NCBI GenBank assembly: GCA_039934035.1
Contig: JBDTMZ010000050.1
Coordinates: 1-64,000, forward strand
DNA: 64,000 nucleotides
Direction: 5' to 3'
From: Solibacter sp039934035
GTDB taxonomy: Bacteria; Acidobacteriota; Terriglobia; Bryobacterales; Bryobacteraceae
In this document: one piece after another, positions 7,359 through 15,267 of the stretch
How the letters are laid out: the number at the start of each line of letters is the position of its first letter
Numbering within the stretch: the stretch's first letter is position 1
Made by a program: the position numbers and the translations under genes
Notes under the pieces: generated by a model
Database searches by the model: none
Seen by the model: the letters and a program-made list of their open reading frames with translations, nothing else
What the model was told of the DNA's origin: nothing

Positions 7359-9734
7359 TTATTCTCTCCATCGGCCGCTGAGGGCAATTTCCTTCAGTTC
7401 CAGATCCGCCATACCCCAGTCCTCGTGATTGAAAATGAGGGGAGAGTTCAAGCGGCGCATCTGCTTCGCCCAGCCCAGTACTTCGTCATTCTCCACGCAC
7501 GGAATCCCTTTTGCCGCGATCCGTTCGAACAGTTTCACCTGGCCCTCGGGCGTCCATCCGCTGCCGGTGCCGTGCTCGATATGGTAGATCCGCATCGGGT
7601 CGGCCAGCACCATTTCGCGCGCTCCGCCGTAATGCGCCGCGAAGCAAAACATGGAATCCAGATTCATCGAGAATACGTCGATTTCAGGATACGCCCGCAG
7701 GTCGAACCATCTCTGGCGGGAGAGCAGCGTGAAGTCGCCGCAGCCGTTGGTATGCAGGAACGCGGGCGAGGGCTGATCCTGCACCGCCGCCACCGCTTCG
7801 TGTGCGTCTTCCCAATCCACTCCGTACACGCGGAACGGTCCCGACGACTTGACTTGCAGCACGCGCAGGCCGCCGCCTTCCAACGGGCACGCGAGCTGTT
7901 GCACGGCGCGTCCGCTCACACCGAACGAATTCAGCGCCTGCCCGCCGGCGTCGCGGATTTCCATTTCCACGGGGCCATCCGTTTCGACATCGAGGAACAG
8001 CGGACGCGGCGACGCGCGGAGAATCAACTCCGCGCTGCCTTGCGAAGTCATGGTGCCCCGCACGCGGTCGCGCTGCCAGCCGCGTCCCCACGGAAGTTCG
8101 ACGCCTGCCGCGCCCCCGGCAAGCGCCGCGGACCCGGACCAACCGCACCAGAAAACCTTCAGACCATGGCCTTCCAGACTGGTGTCCGAAAAAGAGAGCC
8201 GGTAGACATCACTGCAGCCCGCTTTGCGCTGAAGGGGAAACTCAACGTAAGTGAGCCCATCCACCTTCCGTTGCCCGATGGCGCGGCCCGCCTCATCCAG
8301 CAGCGTGAGGTCGAAGGCCTTGACGGTCATGCTCTTGTAAGGCTCCACCTGAAGCGCGAGAGTGGCGGCCCCGCCCTCGCCAGGCGCCGCGATGATTTCC
8401 GCGCCGTGCGCTGCTTTGCGGTAAGCCTCGCCGCGATAATCGTCGAGCTTCTTCCAGCCATTGCCGTGCACAAGTCCGGCGCCGGATGGAAAAATCTCCG
8501 TGCCCGGCAGCGTGTGCGCCTTGCGCTTCATCCGGCGCCCGATGCGCGGTCCGAGATTCACGACCATGCCGACCAGTCCGCCCCACTCGAGGTACGCCTT
8601 CAGCGTGCGGCGCATGCGTGCGGAAACTGGAACCGTAAGCGGAACCAGAGGGCCGCCGTGCGCCAGCTTGTTCAGCACGTGCTGCAACGCATTCCAACCG
8701 TTGAGCAACTGGTGCTTGAATCCGGTGGGCTGTACCGTCGCATGTAAGCTCCCGGCAGCGATTCCCTTGGGCAGGCGCTGCTCCCAATCCATCTGAAATA
8801 CCCGGTAACACAGCGGGCGCAGATCGAACTCCGCCAGCACGCCCGGAGTGTTCGCGCGGAAGGTAAGTTTCGCGGGCAAAGGCTTGGCCAGGGGCAGGCG
8901 GATCCAACTTCGCCGCTCGATATCGAGCCGGGCGATGGGTTCCCCCCCGGCTTCGACCACCAGTTCCAACGGCTGTCCGCCGGTGGCCGGACCGGGCTCC
9001 AACTCAATCATCAGGGAAGTCAGCGAAGCGGCATCGCGGCCCGCCGGCAGCAGCAGTTCCGCGCTCTCGCTGGCCCAGCGAAAATTCTCGCCCTTGATGT
9101 GGCTTTCGATGGCGAACCAGCCGGCGCCGAACAACAGGCCGGATTCCGCCGGCGCCACATCGCCCGCTCCGAGTGTGGGACGGCCGTCGGCCTGCACGCT
9201 GAACGTCCCCTCTCGGGTGTTCACGCGGATGAGGTGCGTGCGGCAGTATTCCAATTGCTCTTCAATCGGCTGCTCGAGCGGCACTTCGTTCATCGCATCG
9301 TGCCGGTCCACACGATACATACGGTCCGGATCCATCTCCTGGCGCGCGATGAAAGCCGCCAGTTCGCTGGAGATCAGGATGTCGATGTTGGTCGCCAATA
9401 TGAAGCGCCCGCGCGCCCGCCGGATGCCCACGTTCTTGGCGATCATCTGATACAGCGGCAGTGCCTTCGCGTGGTTGTACCGCCCGTGCAGATCGGCCGG
9501 CACTTCGATGAAGCGCACAGTCGTCGGGCCCAGGTCGTCCGGCCAGCGCAGCGCGTCTACCAGTCCCGGCCGGCCCGCCGGAGGATTCCACTCGACAATG
9601 ATCAGTTCCGAGGGAATCTGAAAGCGCCGCGCCTGCTCGATCCAACCGCTCACGAATGCCTGCATGCGACCCAGCAGGTTGCCGCCGTGATCGTCGTTAC
9701 GCGCGGTCACGACCAGCGAAAGGTAGGGTTCCAT
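7359..9734 (-). CDS. GT2-like glycosyltransferase with large beta-rich insertion (791 aa)
   Basis: The N-terminus LSLVVTARNDDHGGNLLGRM begins a GT-A fold; ILATNIDIL (about 112-120) carries the DxD-like motif. The other half of the catalytic domain appears only near the C-terminus: GCGDFTLLSRQRWFDLRAYP (from about residue 664) and RIYHIEHGTGSGWTPEG (from about 715). Between them lie some 500 residues of beta-rich sequence with repeated WxxLPL/ELEPGP patterns, suggesting carbohydrate-binding-like modules inserted into the GT fold. Paralogues are at 22263-23975 and 23965-25644. Start ATG 9734 lies 10 nt after the methyltransferase stop; the frame extends to 9761. Acceptor and sugar are unknown. 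Confidence 0.8.
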   Translation of the reverse strand: MEPYLSLVVTARNDDHGGNLLGRMQAFVSGWIEQARRFQIPSELIIVEWNPPAGRPGLVDALRWPDDLGPTTVRFIEVPADLHGRYNHAKALPLYQMIAKNVGIRRARGRFILATNIDILISSELAAFIARQEMDPDRMYRVDRHDAMNEVPLEQPIEEQLEYCRTHLIRVNTREGTFSVQADGRPTLGAGDVAPAESGLLFGAGWFAIESHIKGENFRWASESAELLLPAGRDAASLTSLMIELEPGPATGGQPLELVVEAGGEPIARLDIERRSWIRLPLAKPLPAKLTFRANTPGVLAEFDLRPLCYRVFQMDWEQRLPKGIAAGSLHATVQPTGFKHQLLNGWNALQHVLNKLAHGGPLVPLTVPVSARMRRTLKAYLEWGGLVGMVVNLGPRIGRRMKRKAHTLPGTEIFPSGAGLVHGNGWKKLDDYRGEAYRKAAHGAEIIAAPGEGGAATLALQVEPYKSMTVKAFDLTLLDEAGRAIGQRKVDGLTYVEFPLQRKAGCSDVYRLSFSDTSLEGHGLKVFWCGWSGSAALAGGAAGVELPWGRGWQRDRVRGTMTSQGSAELILRASPRPLFLDVETDGPVEMEIRDAGGQALNSFGVSGRAVQQLACPLEGGGLRVLQVKSSGPFRVYGVDWEDAHEAVAAVQDQPSPAFLHTNGCGDFTLLSRQRWFDLRAYPEIDVFSMNLDSMFCFAAHYGGAREMVLADPMRIYHIEHGTGSGWTPEGQVKLFERIAAKGIPCVENDEVLGWAKQMRRLNSPLIFNHEDWGMADLELKEIALSGRWRE

Positions 9735-9744
9735 CACGCAGCTT

Positions 9745-10593
9745 TCAACGCGGCTTCGCAATCAGGCAGAGATGCCATCCGAACGCCCTTTCCAGGGCGC
9801 GGAACAGGAATTTCGGCATCCATCGGTAATACCAGACCTTCTTGTAGCGGTACTGCACGTATTCCGAAATTTCGTAGGCGAAGATGTGATCCACGTAGAC
9901 ATCGGTCACCTGCAAACCGTGCCCTTCCAGCAATTCCCTGCCGGTGGCGCGCGAATAGCTGTAGGTGACCGGGCAGCCTGTCTCGGCTTCTGAATAATCT
10001 GCCACCAAACGGTCCAATTTCCAAAACTGGCCCTTCCCGTAGGAGAAGAGAATCCACAGCACCTTCCAGCTCCAGCGGTTGTACACCATGATCTTCACGG
10101 TGCTGTCCGCCTTCAGGTAATGCTTGCGGATTTCCTCCAGCACTTTTTCCGGGTGCGGCGTGTGGTGAATCACGCCGAAGGAGTAGATCAGGTCGTACTG
10201 ATCCACCGGTACGAAGTCGCTGAGTTTCTCCGCGTTGGCCTGGTAGAACGTGATGCGGTCTTCCAGCCCGAACACTTTGGCGCGCTGGCGCGCAACTTCC
10301 AGCGATTTTTCGGTGAGATCGACCGCCGTGACCTGGGCGCCGGCGCGCGCGAAATTCATCGTATCGGTGCCGATGCCGCAGCCGATTTCCAGCACCTTCT
10401 TGCCCTTCCACTGCGCGAAGTCCGCAAAATCCGGAATGTGGTACTCCACCATGTACTTGCGAGCTTCGACTTCGTCGAAATACTCGCGCGTGCCCACCGG
10501 CTTGGTCGAGTGCCGGATGTTACACGGCCGCGCATTCCAGTACTCCCGAACCGAATTGATCGGGGTATCCGGAAAAGATGTCGAAGTCTTCAT
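9745..10593 (-). CDS. Class I SAM-dependent methyltransferase
   Basis: A 282-aa protein with the Rossmann SAM-binding motif VLEIGCGIGTDTMNFARAG, the acidic end of strand 2 (TAVDLTEKSL) and the post-motif YSFGVIHHTPHPEKVLEEIR seen in ubiquinone/sugar-type methyltransferases. It probably methylates a glycan residue or lipid-linked intermediate, inferred from its place in a glycosyltransferase operon. An 87-bp gap separates it from the upstream gene and holds a consensus -10, so it may have its own promoter. The C-terminal third is aromatic and basic (YVQYRYKKVWYYRWMPKFLF) and may touch the membrane. Confidence 0.85.
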   Translation of the reverse strand: MKTSTSFPDTPINSVREYWNARPCNIRHSTKPVGTREYFDEVEARKYMVEYHIPDFADFAQWKGKKVLEIGCGIGTDTMNFARAGAQVTAVDLTEKSLEVARQRAKVFGLEDRITFYQANAEKLSDFVPVDQYDLIYSFGVIHHTPHPEKVLEEIRKHYLKADSTVKIMVYNRWSWKVLWILFSYGKGQFWKLDRLVADYSEAETGCPVTYSYSRATGRELLEGHGLQVTDVYVDHIFAYEISEYVQYRYKKVWYYRWMPKFLFRALERAFGWHLCLIAKPR

Positions 10594-10629
10594 GGTTGCT
10601 GCAATACTCCGTTTGGGGCTGAATCTCTC

Positions 10630-10635
10630 ATTATA
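10630..10635 (-). promoter_or_regulatory. Consensus -10 element upstream of the methyltransferase
   Basis: On the minus strand a perfect TATAAT lies 36 nt before the ATG at 10593, in the only non-coding gap of the leftward operon. I see no good -35 at 16-18 bp, so activity would need an activator or be weak. It suggests the distal four genes can be expressed separately. Confidence 0.35.
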
Positions 10636-10680
10636 AACTGAGCGGTCCGCGCGCCGCCTGCCGCTTTGTCGGCCGCTTCC

Positions 10681-12006
10681 TTACCACGCACGCTCGTCCA
10701 CCAGCAGGCGCCGTGCAAGCGCGCCGAAGGTGAATTCGGTGACCACGCGATGTTGCAGATAGCGCGCCACATCGCGGCGCAGTTCAGGCTTGGCGAGATA
10801 GCCATCCACCAGCGAATTCAGATGGTCGATGCTGCGGTACATCACCTGGGCGCCGGCATCGCCCATGATGCGGGCGAAGTCCTCTTTGTAATCGAAGAGC
10901 ATCAGGCCGCCGGCGGCGAAACATCCCATGATTTTGGGCGAAACGCCGGTATTGTAGCCCAGGTTGACCACGTCGACAATCAGGGAGCTGTTGCAGAACA
11001 ACAGCGGCAATTCGGTGAAATAGTCCAGCGATTTGAGAAAGCGGACGCCATACTGCTGGCTCAGGGCGCCGGTGCTCTTGGGCTCCATGAAGTTACCGTA
11101 GAAATCGTAGTCGCGCTTTAACCCGCTCAGCACCGACAGCCGAATCCTGGTGTTAGCCACCAGCTCGATTTCCTCGTGCATGAAATTCCAGAAGAAACTG
11201 GAATCCGGCTCGAGCCGCAGTTGTTTGCGGGCGCCGCCATCGAGCGCCTCGATCTCCGCCATCAACAGGTCCCAGACACACTCGGTGAGGCGAGCCTGTT
11301 TGTTCTCCATCACGCGGGTTTCAATCGCGCCCAACTGGGACTGATTCCGAAACGGCAGGTCCTGGGCCGCCTTCAAATACACATTGCCCGCAAAGGCGAC
11401 GGTACTGCGAAACATGTTGCGCGGCGGCGTGCGGTAGCCGTAGCGGACGAAGTTGGGATACGAGGGCTGCAGGAAAAAACGTACCTTGCCGGCCTCCAGA
11501 ATCCCAGCCTTATCGAGCGCCGCGATGTGCCCTTTGTCAGGCGAATAGTGCAGGTACAACGGGTGGTCCAGAACCTCGCGGATGCGGCGTACCGCGCCGC
11601 TTTGCGCTTCCTCGGGCGTACCTGGATTGTGATTGAGTATCTGCCGCGGCAGTTGCAGCAGGCCGTGATCCCACAACATCAGCGTGGGAACGCGCAGGAT
11701 ATCGCGGAAAACATTCTTTCCTTCACTCGTGACGCAGTGCAGGATATACAGGGCATTAGGCAGCGACACCGCGACATCGGGGCGGAAAGCCTTCAGCGCT
11801 TCGATTGCGCTTGCGATATAGCTTTCATTGCGGGCGGTAAAACCGGCCACGTCCAAGTCGAAGACTGTCGCGCCCAGCGCGCGCAACTCTTCCGACATCT
11901 CAATCGCGAAGTTGTAGTCCACGCCGCCGAACCACTTGTGCGGCGGCATGGTGACGGCGATGCGAAGTCCCGCAAGCGGCAGTTCCGCACCGGCAAGCAC
12001 GTTCAT
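10681..12006 (-). CDS. GT-B-like protein with CgeB-type C-terminal motif, copy A
   Basis: A 441-aa paralogue of the product of 18318-19634, similar along its whole length. The N-terminus has LRIAVTMPPHKWFGGVDYNF, like the GT-B acceptor-side start of glycosyltransferases. Near the C-terminus, VSPKIMGCFAAGGLMLFDYKEDF resembles the CgeB/group-1 glycosyltransferase pattern in which a conserved segment ends ACGG-x-LLTDYxxD. Conserved MLWDHGLLQLPRQILNH is shared with copy B. The ATG at 12006 overlaps the previous stop (ATGA), indicating translational coupling with the large upstream protein. The longer upstream open frame is a shadow of that gene. A glycosyltransferase role is likely but not proven. 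Confidence 0.78.
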   Translation of the reverse strand: MNVLAGAELPLAGLRIAVTMPPHKWFGGVDYNFAIEMSEELRALGATVFDLDVAGFTARNESYIASAIEALKAFRPDVAVSLPNALYILHCVTSEGKNVFRDILRVPTLMLWDHGLLQLPRQILNHNPGTPEEAQSGAVRRIREVLDHPLYLHYSPDKGHIAALDKAGILEAGKVRFFLQPSYPNFVRYGYRTPPRNMFRSTVAFAGNVYLKAAQDLPFRNQSQLGAIETRVMENKQARLTECVWDLLMAEIEALDGGARKQLRLEPDSSFFWNFMHEEIELVANTRIRLSVLSGLKRDYDFYGNFMEPKSTGALSQQYGVRFLKSLDYFTELPLLFCNSSLIVDVVNLGYNTGVSPKIMGCFAAGGLMLFDYKEDFARIMGDAGAQVMYRSIDHLNSLVDGYLAKPELRRDVARYLQHRVVTEFTFGALARRLLVDERAW

Positions 12007-15000
12007 CGGCGGTACCTCTTGGCGAGGGTGTGCGCCAGATGCACGGCATACTGCGGCAGGCCGAGAAGGCGCCGGTGCAGCGGGCGCTCGCGGCCGGCAA
12101 CTTTGAATTTCGGAGTCTCCACCTCGCTGCTGCCCATCACGGCCCGGGCGAGCTGAAAGCCTAACGGGCGCGCATCGGCGTTCCAGCCCAGGGATTGCGG
12201 CGACCGGGGTTCGGCGATTTCGAAAGTCAGTGTAATCTGCGGTGTCTCGCCCGGGGCTTTCGCGAGCACCGCTGCGGGAATGGTGGCAAGCTGGCGGTGC
12301 GGTTGGCGGTCGCGCAGCACCCACTGGGCGATGGTCTCGCCATTGGCTCTGACCGTGACCGGCAACTGCGCGGCTGCCGCGCCGATCATGCAGTCCGAGA
12401 TCACAAACGCGCAGGGCAAATCGCCCGATACAGATGAATCGAAAGTGACGCGGAAGGTGGATCGCGTGCCGATAGTCCAGGAGCCGCGAGGCCCGGGGAA
12501 CGACCACTGCGAGCCCATCGCGTCGCCCACAAAGACCAGGGAATCGCCGCCCTCCACGAAATCGATCGGGTCGCCTGCGTGATAGGTGAGACGGCCCACC
12601 GGAACGATGCGTAGCTTCGAGAGGCGGATGCCCAGGGGCCGCGAATCCCAACTCGACAGGCCAAGATCCACCGGCCGCCGCGGCGCGGCGATTTCGAAAG
12701 CGATCTTTACCGGCTCGCAGGTGCGCAGCGCATCCGGCGGCAGCAGAATGCGAAGCTCTCCGGCATCGCGCGACGGCCCTAGCGTCCATTCCCCCGCGAG
12801 GCTGCCGTTGAACAACACGCGGATATTTTGCGTCGGATGCTGTCCGTTGATGGCCGCGTCGCTGACGGTGAAGACCGCCTGCGCGCGCTGCGCCATCGGC
12901 TGCGAGGGCACCAGCGTGAGTGTGGCGCGCGGGCCGAAAGTCCAGCTTCCGAACTCATCGGGCAGCGACCAGCACTCGTTGGTATGCGCGGCGCCGGCGC
13001 CGGCCGGCCTGAACTCCAGCGACTCGCCCGGTTGATAGCGGAGCGCGGAGGAGTCGCGGAAGAGTATGCTGTGCACTTTGATGCCGAGCATACGCGGGTC
13101 GTCGCCAACTACGTAATCTCCACCCGCGCGCACGAATTCCGCCACGGATTGCGGATTCTCCACGTGAAATTCCAGTCGGCAAATCGCCTTCTCCGCCAGG
13201 TCCGCCGGAATCGTCACCTTGGCGTCCACCACTTCGTAGCGCGAAAAGAAACTCCACTTGGCCAACGCGACGCCGTCTAGCCGGACTTCCACGCGAATCG
13301 GTTCGCCACCCGGCCCGATGAAGGTCTCGTTCACGCGCACTACGGCCACCACGTCGCCCGTCGTAGGGGGCGGGCGGAAGGCGAGGATTGCGCACGCGCC
13401 ATCGGTCCAGGTGCCGGTGTGGTCGGCAGCGCCCCAATGGCCGTCCTTGTGCGATGCGGAGCGACCGGCCGAACTGAAATCGATGCTTTCGTTCAAGGCC
13501 GCGCGCGGCACCGCAAGGTCCGCCTGATACCCGAAGAACGAACGCATGTCGTCCTCCGTCTGGCGCCAGATATTGGAGCGGTAGCGGCGTTCTTCGCCCA
13601 AGCGGGGCCGCCCTTTGCGCACGTGGGTGGCGAACGGTGTGAAGGTGAGCAGCAGGAACTGATTCACGAATTCGCGGAAGATGTGGTGATTGGCATTGAT
13701 CACCATGACATCCGGCACGCGCGTGCCTCCTGCCCCGGCAAGTAACGCGCATTTTTCGAGGCAACTCGCCACCGCGCCCAGGCTATAGCGCAGATCGCGC
13801 GGCCAATCGGTAACGCGCTCCGCCGTCTTTCCTCCGAGTCCGGCGGAGTCCAGGCTGAAATCGAAAATCACCAGGTCGTAATCCAACAGCGCTTCGGCGA
13901 GGCAGGCGCTTGGGATGGGCGTGGCGTCCGGCGGCGGAGCGCCGCTGGTCAGCAGATCCGGTGCATACGCGAGAGGCGCGCCAAATCCCAATCCCGCGAT
14001 GCAATGCGCGGCCAGCGCCAGCATACGCGGATGGTTGCCCGCATACGCAAAACGCGCCGACTTCCGGAAGGCAGTCAGGTCGTTGGCCACGTAAGGCAGC
14101 ACGTGATCCGCGTGCACAGGCAGGAAGTTCCGAAGCCCCAGCGCGTCGCTTTCGTACAAGGTCTGCTGCGGACCGTCCAGGGCGCCTTCCACCGCGGCGA
14201 CGTAGCGCGCCAGAGGGTCATCCACGAAATCCAGTTCCTCGATCGGCTCGTCGGGGAGGCCCCACGTTTCGGCCTGGTGACGCGCGTAGGGATCGTTCAC
14301 CGAGAACACGAACTCGTGCACGTTGTTATCGAGTTTCATGTCGAACTGGTGCATGCCGGTCTGTACGCGGGTGTGATCGCAGTGGTAGCCTTTCAAACGC
14401 CCGGCCAGGCTCTCGGTGCGTCCGCCGTAGTATAGGTTCAGGCGTTTGCACACGTTGGAATCGCAGTGCCAGCCGTGAATCATGCGTTCGTCGAAGCCGT
14501 GTATGTCCCACAGCGCCTGGCGGGGTGACAGCATGAAATCCCCCACCTGATCGAAGCGGCTCTCCGGCACCGAGAGAGTGACTTCGTCCAGGTGCAGGCG
14601 GGGACCCAGTTCCCGGCAGGCTTGCAGAATCGCATCCGGATCATTGCGGGGAAACGATTCCCACAACGCCTCGGGCAGTTCAAATCGCGGCAGCGTGTAG
14701 AGGCCGTCCTCCAAATCGCGCACCGCATCCGAGAGACTCGCGAACTCCGGGTTGGGCACCAGCAGAATGTCGGTGTTGGTGTTCAAGACCCAGTGATTGC
14801 GCGGGTTCGAACGCCGCAGCGCGATGTTGCGCGGCGGCGGCTCAACCACCATGAGGTGCGTATATCCCCCGACCAGCCGCTTGTGCAGTTCCGGGCGCAC
14901 CCGAAAGACGCGCAGGAGCTTTTTCGCCCGCGGCGTCAGGGTATCGTAAATGGCTTCAACGAAAGTCGGAAGGTCGTTGGACGTATTGCAGTCGACAAAC

Positions 15001-15119
15001 AGGATCTCGTCGTTCTCGTCCTGCAAAAGCGCGGCCAGACAGTTCAGGCTGATGGCGCCGCGCTTGTGTAGGTTGTAGCCGTAAGAATCGTTGCGGCCGT
15101 ACAGGATTACCGAGACCAT
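12003..15119 (-). CDS. Large glycosyltransferase with three C-terminal beta modules, copy A (1038 aa)
   Basis: A paralogue of the protein at 15268-18318. The N-terminus MVSVILYGRNDSYGYNL and NTNTDILLVP (near 115) mark a GT-A family 2-like domain, continuing to GFDERMIHGWHCDSNVCKR. The middle (about 330-500) is an alpha/beta domain. The C-terminal half has three imperfect repeats of about 140 aa, each with a GSW-x-x-G-x-R-(A/S)-T core, a VRxNG-x-x-(L/I)AxW strand and an ending DxRPLGI/F-x-L-x-K/R. These look like beta-sandwich, carbohydrate-binding-like modules. Start ATG 15119 follows a promoter at 15154-15182; the frame runs on to 15170 but that lies upstream of the -10. Confidence 0.82.
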   Translation of the reverse strand: MVSVILYGRNDSYGYNLHKRGAISLNCLAALLQDENDEILFVDCNTSNDLPTFVEAIYDTLTPRAKKLLRVFRVRPELHKRLVGGYTHLMVVEPPPRNIALRRSNPRNHWVLNTNTDILLVPNPEFASLSDAVRDLEDGLYTLPRFELPEALWESFPRNDPDAILQACRELGPRLHLDEVTLSVPESRFDQVGDFMLSPRQALWDIHGFDERMIHGWHCDSNVCKRLNLYYGGRTESLAGRLKGYHCDHTRVQTGMHQFDMKLDNNVHEFVFSVNDPYARHQAETWGLPDEPIEELDFVDDPLARYVAAVEGALDGPQQTLYESDALGLRNFLPVHADHVLPYVANDLTAFRKSARFAYAGNHPRMLALAAHCIAGLGFGAPLAYAPDLLTSGAPPPDATPIPSACLAEALLDYDLVIFDFSLDSAGLGGKTAERVTDWPRDLRYSLGAVASCLEKCALLAGAGGTRVPDVMVINANHHIFREFVNQFLLLTFTPFATHVRKGRPRLGEERRYRSNIWRQTEDDMRSFFGYQADLAVPRAALNESIDFSSAGRSASHKDGHWGAADHTGTWTDGACAILAFRPPPTTGDVVAVVRVNETFIGPGGEPIRVEVRLDGVALAKWSFFSRYEVVDAKVTIPADLAEKAICRLEFHVENPQSVAEFVRAGGDYVVGDDPRMLGIKVHSILFRDSSALRYQPGESLEFRPAGAGAAHTNECWSLPDEFGSWTFGPRATLTLVPSQPMAQRAQAVFTVSDAAINGQHPTQNIRVLFNGSLAGEWTLGPSRDAGELRILLPPDALRTCEPVKIAFEIAAPRRPVDLGLSSWDSRPLGIRLSKLRIVPVGRLTYHAGDPIDFVEGGDSLVFVGDAMGSQWSFPGPRGSWTIGTRSTFRVTFDSSVSGDLPCAFVISDCMIGAAAAQLPVTVRANGETIAQWVLRDRQPHRQLATIPAAVLAKAPGETPQITLTFEIAEPRSPQSLGWNADARPLGFQLARAVMGSSEVETPKFKVAGRERPLHRRLLGLPQYAVHLAHTLAKRYRR

Positions 15120-15153
15120 TCCGTTGTTTTGCGTGCTGTCGCTTAGACCAGAA

Positions 15154-15182
15154 AGTATAGCGAATGGCACGAATTGTGTCCA
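15154..15182 (-). promoter_or_regulatory. Promoter of the leftward glycan operon
   Basis: On the minus strand TGGACA (15182-15177) and TATACT (15159-15154) are separated by 17 bp, close to the sigma-70 consensus, with the -10 ending 34 nt before the ATG at 15119. The -10 and its downstream flank, GCTATACTTTCTGGTCT (15161-15145), recur with 15 of 17 bases on the opposite strand in front of the divergent paralogous gene. Confidence 0.6.
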
Positions 15183-15211
15183 AAATTCGAGCCTCGCGAG
15201 CAGGCCTATAT

Positions 15212-15240
15212 TCGACGCCTCTGGCGTGAGAGGCTATACT
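15212..15240 (+). promoter_or_regulatory. Promoter of the rightward paralogous operon
   Basis: TCGACG (15212-15217) and TATACT (15235-15240) are separated by 17 bp and lie 27 nt before ATG 15268. The -10 region GCTATACTCTTTGGTCT (15233-15249) is nearly identical to that of the leftward operon, so promoter and genes appear to have been duplicated together. Confidence 0.55.
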
Positions 15241-15267
15241 CTTTGGTCTGGTCTTCCGAATTCTTTC

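Noticed and set aside
10681..12789. Long version (702 aa) of the 441-aa GT-B-like protein
   Set aside because: The extra N-terminal part overlaps the 1038-aa gene out of frame; the paralogue at 18318 starts at the equivalent of ATG 12006.
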